A DNA stretch of 37,286 nucleotides from assembly GCF_000964225.1 (NCBI RefSeq), contig NZ_BAMZ01000030.1:1-37286 (forward strand), read 5' to 3'. This document shows positions 22,566 through 29,649 of the stretch, one piece after another. Under the pieces are notes generated by a model. It had not been told where the DNA came from. It searched no databases and was given only the letters and a program-made list of their open reading frames with translations. Each line of letters starts with the position of its first letter. Position 1 is the stretch's first letter. Made by a program: the position numbers and the translations under genes. The stretch comes from Acetobacter syzygii. Lineage in GTDB: Bacteria; Pseudomonadota; Alphaproteobacteria; Acetobacterales; Acetobacteraceae.

Positions 22566-23450
22566 TTACCGAGAAAGCGCCTTACCTTCACTCTCCGCTA
22601 ATCCTCGCGGCTCTTTCGGTGTATTGATGCCCATAGCCGCAGCCAGAGACGCGGCGCGCTCCAAAACTTCGATCCTCTGCCGCGTCACGTCCAGCAGGTC
22701 TCCCGACAGGCCGGGTAGTTCCCGCTTGAGTGCAGCGGCAAGGGCGTAGCCTGTCAGCCCCTCAGCCCCGTCTGGCGTCCACGCCCCAAATTTCCGAATG
22801 CGCTCCTCCTCGGCGGACTGCGCCTGCAAGCGGGCTGTTGCCTCGGCAGCCTTCTTCCGCACAGCCTCACGGGCCTCTGGCGTTTTCGGCTCGCGGATAG
22901 GCTCCTCACGGGGCGTGCAGCGGGAGACCATACGCACACCGGCCAGCCGGGAGCGAAGCGGGGCAAGTTGGTCCTCCATGAACTCCACGAACTCAGCGGC
23001 CGCAGGGAAAAACTTAAACCGCCGTACGGCCAGCCTCAGCGTGTCGGGTGTCCACACGATGGCGGGCATTCCCTCGCACGCCATGACCACGGCCATCTTG
23101 CGCATCTGGAGCGCCTGCTCGTCCTGCGGGTTGGCCACGGCTGCGTTCAGCATGTCGAGGAAACGATCAACCTCCACCCCCAGCCTGTCGGGTGGCATCG
23201 GCTGCATAGCCCGCTCAAGGTCGGGCAGGATGCGCTTGGCCTCGGCCACCACGGCCCCGGACGGTTGCGGCTTGGGCCCGAGCGAGATGACCAGCCCCGG
23301 CGCTGCATCGCCACGGCGGAGGCGGTCCCGGCGTTCCTGCTCGGTTTCGGTTGGCCCGACACGCTCAACGGCGCGGGTGTCGATTGCGCCGAGGAGAGCG
23401 TGGCTAATGGCCGGAACGCGCTGCCCGGCATAGTGAGAAATCTGGGTCAT
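22566..23450 (-). CDS. phage protein downstream of the replication initiator, possible helicase-loader analogue
   Basis: A 294-residue protein, ATG at 23450 overlapping the DUF1376 gene stop. It is helical throughout: ILPDLERAMQPMPPDRLGVE, WTPDTLRLAVRRFKFFPAAA, EFVEFMEDQLAPLRSRLAGV, then a long charged region with alternating Arg/Glu and a C-terminal helix. No Walker motif is present. Its place just after a DUF1376 protein recalls lambda P or DnaT-like primosome partners that follow the O-type initiator, so it may help recruit host DnaB. That is inference from gene order; I do not recognise a domain. Confidence 0.6.
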   Translation of the reverse strand: MTQISHYAGQRVPAISHALLGAIDTRAVERVGPTETEQERRDRLRRGDAAPGLVISLGPKPQPSGAVVAEAKRILPDLERAMQPMPPDRLGVEVDRFLDMLNAAVANPQDEQALQMRKMAVVMACEGMPAIVWTPDTLRLAVRRFKFFPAAAEFVEFMEDQLAPLRSRLAGVRMVSRCTPREEPIREPKTPEAREAVRKKAAEATARLQAQSAEEERIRKFGAWTPDGAEGLTGYALAAALKRELPGLSGDLLDVTRQRIEVLERAASLAAAMGINTPKEPRGLAESEGKALSR

Positions 23451-24235
23451 GCTACCGTCCTGTCGCCGTACTGGCGCTGCATCCGTTCGAACTGCTGCGA
23501 GAGCGGGGATTGCGGTTTCCCGTGGATGGGCTTGAGGCCCCCTCGCCTTTCGGCATCACGCCTGCACCAGTTGCGCCATGTGGCGGACCAGTCAGCCTTG
23601 CGCCCCTTGGCTGCTGGCTGGGCACGCCACCAATCCGCGAACTGCGGGGCAATGTCCGTGGGGTTCAGCCCCAGACCGAGCGCAAACGAACGGTCCTCGT
23701 TGCTTGGCTGCCAATCCTCGGGCAAGCGGCGACCTCGTGGATCGGGCTTCTCCGGCTTGGGGGGTGTAACAGGGGGGACATCTGAACGTAGTGAAGATGT
23801 ATGTAAACTGTCGCGCGAGGGGGCTTCCGCATTAGCTAAAGCATTTGCCTCCCCATTTGGTTCAGCATTTGCTAAAGCATTTGCTTTACCTTTTGCTTTT
23901 GGTTTGCTTCCGCCTTCACGTCCATTCTTGCGGCGAATTTCCGAAATCCTTTCTGCTTTATCTCTCTCCGCGCTAAGTCTTTTTTGAAATATTTGCCCAT
24001 CATCTGTTTTAGAGAAGAAGCGTTTGATGGCAGGCCAAACGTCCCGCCTCCAAGTTTTCAGATCCACTTTTGCTATAGACGACAGAAACGTCTCATTATC
24101 GTCTAGCGGTCCAATTTCCCAAGATGCCATTAGAAGAAGCATATACGCACCATGCTGCAAGGTGGTGAGAAAGAGCGTGTCTTTCCTGTAGTCTGCGATG
24201 TGAAGAGGCATCCATCTATCTAATGTTTTTGTCAT
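23447..24235 (-). CDS. DUF1376 phage replication protein
   Basis: A 262-residue protein with an N-terminal DUF1376 (YdaU-like) domain: MPLHIADYRKDTLFLTTLQH, GAYMLLLMASW, then the long charged SAERDKAERISEIRRKNGRE. The linker at about 125-165 is Ala/Asn/Lys-rich with a near-repeat (KANALANAE ... EANALANAE). The C-terminal part, LGLNPTDIAPQFADWWRAQP with SATWRNWCRRD, is the winged element seen at the end of many phage and conjugative replication initiators. ATG at 24235 follows GAGGAGGTAGGA, a very strong ribosome binding site, so upstream starts are rejected. It probably initiates or primes phage replication. Confidence 0.8.
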   Translation of the reverse strand: MTKTLDRWMPLHIADYRKDTLFLTTLQHGAYMLLLMASWEIGPLDDNETFLSSIAKVDLKTWRRDVWPAIKRFFSKTDDGQIFQKRLSAERDKAERISEIRRKNGREGGSKPKAKGKANALANAEPNGEANALANAEAPSRDSLHTSSLRSDVPPVTPPKPEKPDPRGRRLPEDWQPSNEDRSFALGLGLNPTDIAPQFADWWRAQPAAKGRKADWSATWRNWCRRDAERRGGLKPIHGKPQSPLSQQFERMQRQYGDRTVA

Positions 24236-24245
24236 TCCTACCTCC

Positions 24246-25040
24246 TCACCTATAAGGGCGACCATCAAGCCAGGGCGTCCCGTTATCTCTGAGGGCGGCT
24301 TGATACGGTCCAGTGAAGGACGTGATGCGGTCGCATCCCTTTGCAAATTTCTCTACTAGATCCAAATCCCATCCATTCAGGTAAAGAAACTCTATGAATG
24401 CCGCCGTCCCCGTTGAGCCGGTTCTGTTTCTCAATATCCCCTGAATGTAAAAAACTTGCCGCATCCAAGGTTTGTCCTTATCAACGCGGCGCATCTTCAT
24501 GAAGGATTCAATCTTATCAAAGGCTGCCCCCCAGCCTTCATGGGAGCAGTCATAGTATTTTTCAAATGCTTCATCCCGAGCGATTAAGAACTCCTCAAGG
24601 GAATACTTCTTGAGCATTTTCTTAATTTTTTTGCGACCAAATTCACTTGCTCCCAAACCATCTATTTCGAGAGACTGCGCCGCCTTATCAACCTGATACT
24701 CTTCCATGCCCTCAAGCTCATCACGCCAGCGCATCATCATTTCGATCTGCTGACGCTTTTCCTCAAGGTCAGAAAGCATCTCCATCTGCTTTTTTAGAGT
24801 TTGACCGTCCGCCAACGGCACATCTCTTTTGCCATTGTTGCAATCAAAGCAGCTTGTGATTAGGTTTAGAATGTCATTCTTGCCACCATTCGCCACCGGA
24901 TCAATGTGGTCACACTGGAGAACCACCTCAGGTGCAGCCCTGCCGCAATACTGACAAGTGAACTTATCTCTCTTGAACACCTCAAATCTGATTTTCTTCG
25001 AGAGGGCCTTGCGCTTGGGTTTTTCGGTGGGGTTTTTCAT
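24246..25040 (-). CDS. HNH endonuclease
   Basis: A 264-residue protein with an N-terminal HNH nuclease domain at about residues 20-70: RFEVFKRDKFTCQYCGRAAP, LQCDHIDPVANGGKNDILNL and CFDCNNGK. The two CxxC pairs bind structural zinc and the DH...N...N/H residues form the metal site. The C-terminal 190 residues are helical and charged and not recognised. ATG at 25040 overlaps the RuvC-like gene stop. In this early operon an HNH protein could act in replication or recombination, or be a selfish nuclease; it is not in an intron. Domain call is firm, role is not. Confidence 0.85.
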   Translation of the reverse strand: MKNPTEKPKRKALSKKIRFEVFKRDKFTCQYCGRAAPEVVLQCDHIDPVANGGKNDILNLITSCFDCNNGKRDVPLADGQTLKKQMEMLSDLEEKRQQIEMMMRWRDELEGMEEYQVDKAAQSLEIDGLGASEFGRKKIKKMLKKYSLEEFLIARDEAFEKYYDCSHEGWGAAFDKIESFMKMRRVDKDKPWMRQVFYIQGILRNRTGSTGTAAFIEFLYLNGWDLDLVEKFAKGCDRITSFTGPYQAALRDNGTPWLDGRPYR

Positions 25041-25528
25041 GTCGGTATCCCCATGTTCTCCATGGCGCGGATGCCAAACAGGCCGATCATGACGGCTTCC
25101 GCCCGGCCATCGTCCTTCACGCGGGAGAACAGCGCCACATCCTTGGGAAAGAGTTCGCAAACCCGGCGGCGCGCTCCGCCCTTATCGGCTGGACAGGACA
25201 AAGCCTTCTTCCAATCCTGAGGCCGCACTTTGGTTAGGGGGATGCCAGCAGCAGCGCAGACACCTTCAATAACACCAAGGCCACGCCCGAAAGAGAAGGC
25301 CCCTACAGCGCCCTCTCCGGGTCTGGCTGAAACATTCTCCACAAACAGGTGGTCAGGTTCATGGGCGCGCAAATGAGCGGCAAGCATGGCGGGGTTAATC
25401 ACCCGGCGCGTGGTTCTTCCGACTTTCACATAATCAATGGGCATATCCAGCACTTCCACAATCTGAGCTTTCCAGTTCAGAATTGCGATTGCGCCACCAG
25501 CGCCGGGGTCAATAGATGCTATTTTCAT
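25037..25528 (-). CDS. RuvC-like Holliday junction resolvase
   Basis: A 163-residue protein with RuvC-type RNase H fold motifs: IASIDPGAGGAIAILN (first catalytic Asp), LFVENVSARPGEGAVGAFSF (catalytic Glu), KVRPQDWKKAL and at the end DDGRAEAVMIGLFG (final acidic residues). Phage RuvC homologues cut branched DNA before packaging. ATG at 25528 is preferred to GTG at 25534. Overlapping starts and stops with both neighbours place it in the early replication/recombination operon. All acidic positions expected are present. Confidence 0.85.
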   Translation of the reverse strand: MKIASIDPGAGGAIAILNWKAQIVEVLDMPIDYVKVGRTTRRVINPAMLAAHLRAHEPDHLFVENVSARPGEGAVGAFSFGRGLGVIEGVCAAAGIPLTKVRPQDWKKALSCPADKGGARRRVCELFPKDVALFSRVKDDGRAEAVMIGLFGIRAMENMGIPT

Positions 25529-25530
25529 GG

Positions 25531-25800
25531 TCACATTCCAATCGCGCGGCGGTAGATGTCCAGCAGGGTTTCCTGCTCTTCCACTTCCGAGGGCTCCTGC
25601 TTGCGAATGCGGATGATCTGGCGAAGAACTTTCACATTGAAGCCAGCAGATTTTGCTTCCGTGAAAATGTCCTTGATATCGCCAGCGAGGCCCTTGCGCT
25701 CTTCTTCCAGGCGTTCCACCCGCTCGATAATCGAGCGCAGCCGGTCCGCTGCTATGCCGCCTACTGCGGGGTCGTTGTGGTCTTTTGGGAATTCAGACAT
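25531..25800 (-). CDS. DUF2312 (GapR-like) DNA-binding protein
   Basis: An 89-residue protein typical of DUF2312: IAADRLRSIIERVERLEEER, then AGDIKDIFTEAKSAGFNVKV and LRQIIRIRKQEP. The family includes Caulobacter GapR, a nucleoid-associated protein that clamps overtwisted AT-rich DNA ahead of replication forks, and it is largely confined to alphaproteobacteria and their phages. That supports the host assignment. The N-terminal half is a coiled coil. A phage copy would presumably aid phage replication or packaging. Confidence 0.88.
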   Translation of the reverse strand: MSEFPKDHNDPAVGGIAADRLRSIIERVERLEEERKGLAGDIKDIFTEAKSAGFNVKVLRQIIRIRKQEPSEVEEQETLLDIYRRAIGM

Positions 25801-26359
25801 TAGATAATTCTCCCCACTGTGCGGACATAGCTTCTGCTATGCCTGCGTAGGTTTCGCTGCGGAGCTTCCCGCGATTTTCAGAAGGCGGCATATGGTGAAT
25901 GCGCGCTTCACGGCCTGCCACGATGTTGGTAGGCTTTAGAAGGGGGAGCCCCTTGAGCCACAGACACGTTGCCTTGGTCTCTCCATGCCCAAACTGCCAC
26001 GGCTGAATAATCTGGTCTGGCTTCCGCCATAGGCTGGACATGATGCAGACTGGGTTCTCTATGGCGATGCGCGGAATGTCCGCCCTAGCCAACGTCATGA
26101 AAAATGAGACAGAAGCCTGCTGGCGTCCGTCCATCCGCTTTTCCGCAAAGTGGCGCGCTCCGGATACGGACAGGTCCGTGCATGGAGGATGAAAGACTGC
26201 AATATCCCACGGATAATCCAGAACATCCCTCACATCGCCCTGGTAATGCGGACCGGGCCTTTCGGTCGGGAGCAGATCGCAGGACATGGCATCATGACCG
26301 CATGCAATGAAGGCATCACGCACCCGCCCGCTGTATTCTCCACCGATCAGGACTTTCAT
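25793..26359 (-). CDS. cytosine-C5 methyltransferase-like protein
   Basis: A 188-residue protein with some C5-methyltransferase motifs: a Gly-rich start LIGGEYSGRVRDAF (AdoMet site), VFHPPCTDLSVSGARHF (motif IV with the catalytic Pro-Cys) and RIAIENPVCIM (motif VI, ENP-like). It is about half the length of Dcm-type enzymes and lacks a visible target recognition domain, so it may be a minimal phage form or act on another target. It overlaps DUF2312 by 8 bases. Modification of phage DNA against host restriction is the likely purpose. Confidence 0.7.
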   Translation of the reverse strand: MKVLIGGEYSGRVRDAFIACGHDAMSCDLLPTERPGPHYQGDVRDVLDYPWDIAVFHPPCTDLSVSGARHFAEKRMDGRQQASVSFFMTLARADIPRIAIENPVCIMSSLWRKPDQIIQPWQFGHGETKATCLWLKGLPLLKPTNIVAGREARIHHMPPSENRGKLRSETYAGIAEAMSAQWGELSNV

Positions 26360-26583
26360 GCCGCCTCCATCGGATAATATTCAGGAGCAGACCGGACAAC
26401 TTTTACGCCCGCAGCCTTCAACACCTTGTCCGTGAACGGCCTATCACCGTTGGTCATTTCATTGAGAGATTGCCTCGACATACCAACGGAACGCGCCGCC
26501 TCTGCTTCTGATCGGAAAGTGTCAAGCCAACGCCTGACAAATCCCAATACCTCGCCTTGTGTCAGGCTGTTGCGGCGCGTCAT
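26356..26583 (-). CDS. small HTH protein
   Basis: A 75-residue protein with a Cro/XRE-like helix-turn-helix: FRSEAEAARSVGMSRQSLNE followed by MTNGDRPFTDKVLKAAGVKV. ATG at 26583 has GGGAG seven bases upstream. It overlaps both neighbours by four bases. Probably a transcription regulator of the phage; the target is unknown. Confidence 0.65.
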   Translation of the reverse strand: MTRRNSLTQGEVLGFVRRWLDTFRSEAEAARSVGMSRQSLNEMTNGDRPFTDKVLKAAGVKVVRSAPEYYPMEAA

Positions 26584-26756
26584 CCTCCACACTCCCGCGC
26601 CAGCCGGTCGGCCTTAGCCTGTAACCGATCAGCCTTTTCATTCAGCCAGTCGGCAAGCTCTCGGAAATAGAAGGCTCTGTTGAGCGCACGATCTGCGCGC
26701 CTGCGTGTATGGCGTGCGCGCCACTGGAGGAATAATCGCCCCATTTGCGATCCCAT
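26580..26756 (-). CDS. small basic phage protein
   Basis: A 58-residue basic protein (QWRARHTRRRADRALNRAFY) ending in a short coiled segment, ADWLNEKADRLQAKADRLAR. ATG at 26756 or 26744 is possible. It overlaps the 3' part of the preceding HTH gene by over 100 bases in another frame, unusual in this operon and the reason for modest confidence. Stop overlaps the next gene start (ATGA-type), which supports translation. Confidence 0.45.
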   Translation of the reverse strand: MGSQMGRLFLQWRARHTRRRADRALNRAFYFRELADWLNEKADRLQAKADRLARECGG

Positions 26757-27031
26757 TCTTCTGTCCTGGCACGATAAAGGGCGGCCTGATGTTCGGCTCG
26801 TGACCTCATCTGCTCCAGATGGTTCCGGTAAAGGCGTTCCACTTTCAGGAAAATGTGCGCAGGAATAACGCTCCATTCTCCATAGAACAGCCGCTTAATC
26901 TGTCCGTCCGTCAGCCCTGTTTTGCGGGCTACAGACGCAAAGGATTGCTTCAGGCCAGATCGTGTGCCGCTGGCCTCAACGATTTCATGCAGTTGCATCT
27001 GAACCTGTTGTGCGATTGCTTCAGGCGTCAT
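26642..27031 (-). CDS. HTH domain phage protein
   Basis: A 129-residue protein. The N-terminal half contains a helix-turn-helix (KQSFASVARKTGLTDGQIKR, then LFYGEWSVIPAHIFLKVERL), followed by a basic helix and a Ser/His-rich tail. ATG at 27031 is chosen; an in-frame ATG at 27094 would run into the divergent gene's promoter. It is divergent from a rightward gene at 27130, with TTCTCG (27094-27099) and CGAGAA (27113-27118) as a short dyad between them. A regulatory role for that pair is plausible. Confidence 0.6.
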   Translation of the reverse strand: MTPEAIAQQVQMQLHEIVEASGTRSGLKQSFASVARKTGLTDGQIKRLFYGEWSVIPAHIFLKVERLYRNHLEQMRSRAEHQAALYRARTEEWDRKWGDYSSSGAHAIHAGAQIVRSTEPSISESLPTG

Positions 27032-27129
27032 GTCTGGGCGCCTTTCTGCTTTCACGGATAAAAATTCTCTCTCCACGGAATTTTCCCCTGCCATTCTCGG
27101 TTTTGCGGAACACGAGAACTGGAGAAACA

Positions 27130-27387
27130 ATGCAAAAGGAGACCGAATTCGGAACGGTAGAATACGGCGGTGCATACGCGCTGGACACGCTGAACGTGTG
27201 TGACGCAATGCCTTCCGCCATGCACGACACTCCGTTCCTCTGGCAGACTACTGTCAGAGCAGCGGAGCTGTGGTCGTGGCTGCACCCATACGCGACCATC
27301 CAGCAGAGGCGTGAACTGCTGGAGGAAGTCGCGCGGAAGTTGGGGATTGAGGATGCAGCTATGGGCATGGATTCGTGCGGGGGTTAG
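27130..27387 (+). CDS. small rightward phage protein of unknown function
   Basis: An 85-residue protein with GGAG six bases before ATG 27130. The sequence (KETEFGTVEYGGAYALD, TTVRAAELWSWLHPYATIQQ, then RRELLEEVARKLG) looks genuine, and its stop overlaps the ssb stop on the opposite strand by 4 bases. It is one of only two rightward genes in the leftward early region. It must have its own promoter in the 98-bp gap shared with the divergent HTH gene. Function unknown. Confidence 0.6.
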   Translation: MQKETEFGTVEYGGAYALDTLNVCDAMPSAMHDTPFLWQTTVRAAELWSWLHPYATIQQRRELLEEVARKLGIEDAAMGMDSCGG

Positions 27388-27854
27388 AACGGAATTTCGT
27401 CGGTGTCGGACGGATTGCTCCAGCTATTATCCTTCTGGGCATAGCTGTTACCCTGCGGCCTTTGCTGGGGGGCTGGAGGCTGGTCAGAACCCTCGGAAGA
27501 ATTTCGGCTGTCGAGCAGGACCAGTTCGCCACGGAAGCGGTCAACAATCACTTCGGTCGTATAGCGTTCCTGCCCGTCCTGCGCCGTCCATTTGCGGGTT
27601 TGCAATGCGCCTTCAAGGTACACCTTGCGGCCTTTGCGCAGGAAGCGTTCGGCAACGTCCGCCAGCCGTTCGTTGAAAATAACAACGCGGTGCCATTCTG
27701 CCCGTTCGCGCTTTTCGCCCGAGGTGCGGTCGTTCCATGTGTCGCTGGTGGCGAGGGAAAAAGAAACGATCTTCTGGCCGCTCTGGGTGTTACGCACTTC
27801 CGGGTCTTTGCCCAGATTGCCCACCAGAATGACCTTGTTTACAGAGCCAGCCAT
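27384..27854 (-). CDS. ssb: single-stranded DNA-binding protein
   Basis: A 156-residue SSB. The OB fold covers about residues 4-108: NKVILVGNLGKDPEVRNTQS, then AEWHRVVIFNERLADVAERF, LRKGRKVYLEGALQTRKW and TTEVIVDRF. A Gln/Pro/Ser-rich linker leads to the acidic tip DTDEIPF, the conserved docking peptide for RecA, RecO, PriA and exonuclease partners. It is of usual bacterial length. As a phage copy it supports replication and, with the Bet-type annealase in the other operon, recombination. Identification is certain. Confidence 0.95.
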   Translation of the reverse strand: MAGSVNKVILVGNLGKDPEVRNTQSGQKIVSFSLATSDTWNDRTSGEKRERAEWHRVVIFNERLADVAERFLRKGRKVYLEGALQTRKWTAQDGQERYTTEVIVDRFRGELVLLDSRNSSEGSDQPPAPQQRPQGNSYAQKDNSWSNPSDTDEIPF

Positions 27855-28039
27855 CAGACAATCTCCACGCCAAGAATATTGCCAACAGACTTTGCGAAAA
27901 TATCAGGTATCCGACCGACATCTTTCCATGCCGAAATAGTCTCATCACGTACATCACAGGCCGTGCGAATAAGCGCCCTATGGAACGAATTGAGGCCTAT
28001 CAAGCGTAGAGCCTCATCATGCGTTGCTGATCTCTTCAC
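27854..28039 (-). CDS. small Cro-like HTH protein
   Basis: A 61-residue protein starting at GTG 28039; its stop TGA overlaps the ssb ATG (TGATG). It is mostly helical (DEALRLIGLNSFHRALIRTA) with ETISAWKDVGRIPDIFAKSV, a short helix-turn-helix resembling the YdaS/Cro type. Such small regulators are frequent in phage early operons. The GTG start with weak ribosome binding site lowers confidence. Confidence 0.55.
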   Translation of the reverse strand: MKRSATHDEALRLIGLNSFHRALIRTACDVRDETISAWKDVGRIPDIFAKSVGNILGVEIV

Positions 28040-28040
28040 G

Positions 28041-28301
28041 TCATTTCACCTTCATGCAGAGAATGATCACGTCACCGTCTCGTATTTCGATACATTGAGG
28101 ATGGCCCGCCATGCGCAGAGCATCAGGAGAGAGGGAGGGCGAACCAAAGGCCGTCCATTCCCTCGCATAATGCGGGCGGCAGTACGCCGCGCGATAGCCG
28201 GGTGGAACCATTGCGCGCTTGGGGGGGGGCGTTTCATGCTGCACCGCCATTCCAGTACGAGGGGAGCGCTTTACGTGCGCTCCCCTCTGCGCCACCGTCA
28301 T
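28041..28301 (-). CDS. small phage protein of unknown function
   Basis: A frame of 86 residues from ATG 28301 (GGACAGC upstream), or 69 from ATG 28250. The conserved-looking part is PPGYRAAYCRPHYAREWTAF and the ending is CIEIRDGDVIILCMKVK. The extra N-terminal sequence would be encoded by a perfect GC-rich hairpin (28259-28287), so the shorter form, with the hairpin as leader RNA, is a real alternative. Divergent from the 28331 gene. Confidence 0.45.
   Translation of the reverse strand: MTVAQRGAHVKRSPRTGMAVQHETPPPKRAMVPPGYRAAYCRPHYAREWTAFGSPSLSPDALRMAGHPQCIEIRDGDVIILCMKVK
28259..28287. repeat. perfect GC-rich inverted repeat between divergent genes
   Basis: GAGGGGAGCGC (28259-28269) and GCGCTCCCCTC (28277-28287) form an 11-bp perfect stem around TTTACGT. 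Neither strand has a T-run after it, so it is not a standard terminator. It lies 44 bp before the rightward gene at 28331 and at the 5' end of the leftward gene, so it could be an operator or an mRNA leader hairpin. Confidence 0.65.
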
Positions 28302-28330
28302 GCTGTCCACACACAACAGGAGACGATTCC

Positions 28331-28636
28331 ATGGCTATCAAGGAAATTGCAGATAAGGCACGCGAAGAACTCGAGCGTCCGCGTGGCTTCCAGACTTCCG
28401 TCCCCGCCGATCTCCCCGTAGGGACGAGACAGCTAAAGACGGAGGAATTTTGGGAGTCCGAATTTGTCACGCAACTTGTGCGTAGCTTGACAAAACATGC
28501 CTTCGCCACAGCGGAAGAAGCACGCGAGCACTTTGACGCCATAGCCGAAAGCATCCTGCTAAGGAAAGAGCATGAGCCAAACGACACACTGGCCATGGAG
28601 AGAGTATTTGAAAGATATGCGGCGCTCATTTCGTAA
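28331..28636 (+). CDS. small rightward phage protein of unknown function
   Basis: A 101-residue helical protein with AGGAG nine bases before ATG 28331. The sequence AIKEIADKAREELERPRGFQ, VRSLTKHAFATAEEAREHFD and ERVFERYAALIS suggests a small all-helical fold. Its end overlaps the opposite-strand gene by 11 bases. It runs against the early leftward transcript and must have its own promoter near the perfect hairpin at 28259-28287. Family not recognised. Confidence 0.6.
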   Translation: MAIKEIADKAREELERPRGFQTSVPADLPVGTRQLKTEEFWESEFVTQLVRSLTKHAFATAEEAREHFDAIAESILLRKEHEPNDTLAMERVFERYAALIS

Positions 28637-28877
28637 CGCCCTCCCCATCAAAGACCGGGGCCAGTGCAGCAATCATGCGCTTCACTGTTCCCGGCTCCCC
28701 TTTCACGCCGGGCATATCGCGGAACATCCACGCGATAAGTTGCAGCATGTATCGGGCAATCAGACCACGAATAAGGAAAGCAAATTCTGGCTGGCTGCGG
28801 GATATGGACAGCTTGAAGGTGTGGGCCGTGGCCGAACTATCGCGCCACACCCATGCGTTGAAGGGGCCGATCCTCAT
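28626..28877 (-). CDS. small phage protein of unknown function
   Basis: An 83-residue protein starting at ATG 28877, which overlaps the stop of the Cro-like gene. It has SQPEFAFLIRGLIARYMLQL and FRDMPGVKGEPGTVKRMIAA, one amphipathic or partly hydrophobic helix, and no recognised domain. It is the second gene of the leftward early operon. Confidence 0.5.
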   Translation of the reverse strand: MRIGPFNAWVWRDSSATAHTFKLSISRSQPEFAFLIRGLIARYMLQLIAWMFRDMPGVKGEPGTVKRMIAALAPVFDGEGVTK

Positions 28878-29089
28878 GCCCGCGCCTCCTCGGTGGGGGT
28901 GCGCTTGAAGAAGTCGGGCCGGAGTTCTTCACGGGGGATGCCAGTTGCGGCCTCAACAACATCCACTCGCTTGAGAGGAATGTGCCCAAGAGTTCGCCAA
29001 TACAAAACCGAAGTTCTGTGCAGGCCGCACTTCTTACTTAGTTCGGAAGCCCCGCCCGCCGCCTTGATGGCTTTATCAACAATCGACAT
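28874..29089 (-). CDS. Cro-like (YdaS-type) repressor
   Basis: A 71-residue protein with the YdaS/Cro pattern: VDKAIKAAGGASELSKKCGL, then HRTSVLYWRTLGHIPLKRVD and VVEAATGIPREELRPDFF. It is the first gene of the leftward early operon and diverges from the cI-type gene across two operators, the standard cI/cro arrangement. ATG 29089 is used; a longer reading from 29146 would cross the operators and promoter. It should bind the same operators as the repressor to shut off lysogeny, by analogy with Cro. Confidence 0.75.
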   Translation of the reverse strand: MSIVDKAIKAAGGASELSKKCGLHRTSVLYWRTLGHIPLKRVDVVEAATGIPREELRPDFFKRTPTEEARA

Positions 29090-29096
29090 ACCACAA

Positions 29097-29147
29097 ACGT
29101 TAGTTTTTCCAACATATCTCCGCAAGAGAAATGTTGGAAAATCCATC
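29097..29147 (-). promoter_or_regulatory. leftward early promoter with two repressor operators (OR-like)
   Basis: Two 15-bp dyads of the form GTTrGAnnnTCCAAC: GTTAGTTTTTCCAAC at 29099-29113 and GTTGGAAAATCCATC at 29133-29147, centres 34 bp apart. Part of the two sites reads as an 11-bp perfect inverted repeat (29105-29115 and 29131-29141). Between them in leftward sense is TTGCGG (29125-29120) and, 17 bp on, TAACGT (29102-29097) as -35 and -10. The first dyad covers the -10. The same layout recurs at 30583-30633. Confidence 0.8.
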
Positions 29148-29162
29148 CCAAGGATTTAATTT

Positions 29163-29555
29163 TTGTCGTCACCTACCAACATGAAGGACGCAAACACCGT
29201 AGGCGCTCGTCTTAAATCCTCCAGACTGGCCAAGGCTGAGCGGGAGGGAAGGCGTATAACCCAGGCAGAGGCCGCAGAGGCTGTTGGCATTAGCCGCAGC
29301 ACACTAACAGCCTATGAGGGCGGCCACGATATTCCCGGCCGGGATACCATGCGGGCCTTAGCCAATTTTTATGATGTTTCCAGTGACTACCTTCTCGGAG
29401 ATTCTTCGCCTCTTGCCGCAAATGCGGATGATATCGCTCATGATGCCGAGGAGAGAGCCCTCCTCAAGCTCTGGCGCGTGATAGGCGACGAAGAACGGCG
29501 CAGCTTGATGGTCCTGCTTCGCGCGCAGATCGTCGCCAACAATGACGCCGCGTAG
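29163..29555 (+). CDS. CI-like XRE repressor without peptidase domain
   Basis: A 130-residue protein (TTG start at 29163 after AAGGA; ATG at 29181 is the alternative, giving 124). The XRE helix-turn-helix is ITQAEAAEAVGISRSTLTAY with EGGHDIPGRDTMRALANFYD and the usual VSSDYLLG end. The C-terminal 45 residues are a short helix EERALLKLWRVIGDEERRSL, not the LexA-like S24 peptidase domain of lambda CI. It therefore cannot self-cleave with RecA. Divergent from the Cro-like gene over two dyad operators and followed by a membrane protein and an ImmA-type protease gene. Main immunity repressor by context. Confidence 0.85.
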   Translation: MSSPTNMKDANTVGARLKSSRLAKAEREGRRITQAEAAEAVGISRSTLTAYEGGHDIPGRDTMRALANFYDVSSDYLLGDSSPLAANADDIAHDAEERALLKLWRVIGDEERRSLMVLLRAQIVANNDAA

Positions 29556-29649
29556 CCCCTCGCCCTCGACTCTATCAAGCTGTGCCATGGGGTGAGTATG
29601 TCAGAACAAAATGAGAACGACAAGTGAGTTGACTTAGCTTGGAAATACG

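Noticed and set aside
27375..28421. Rightward open frame of 348 codons across ssb and neighbours
   Set aside because: It is antisense to ssb and two small genes, with no start signal; it also crosses the 28331 gene in another frame.
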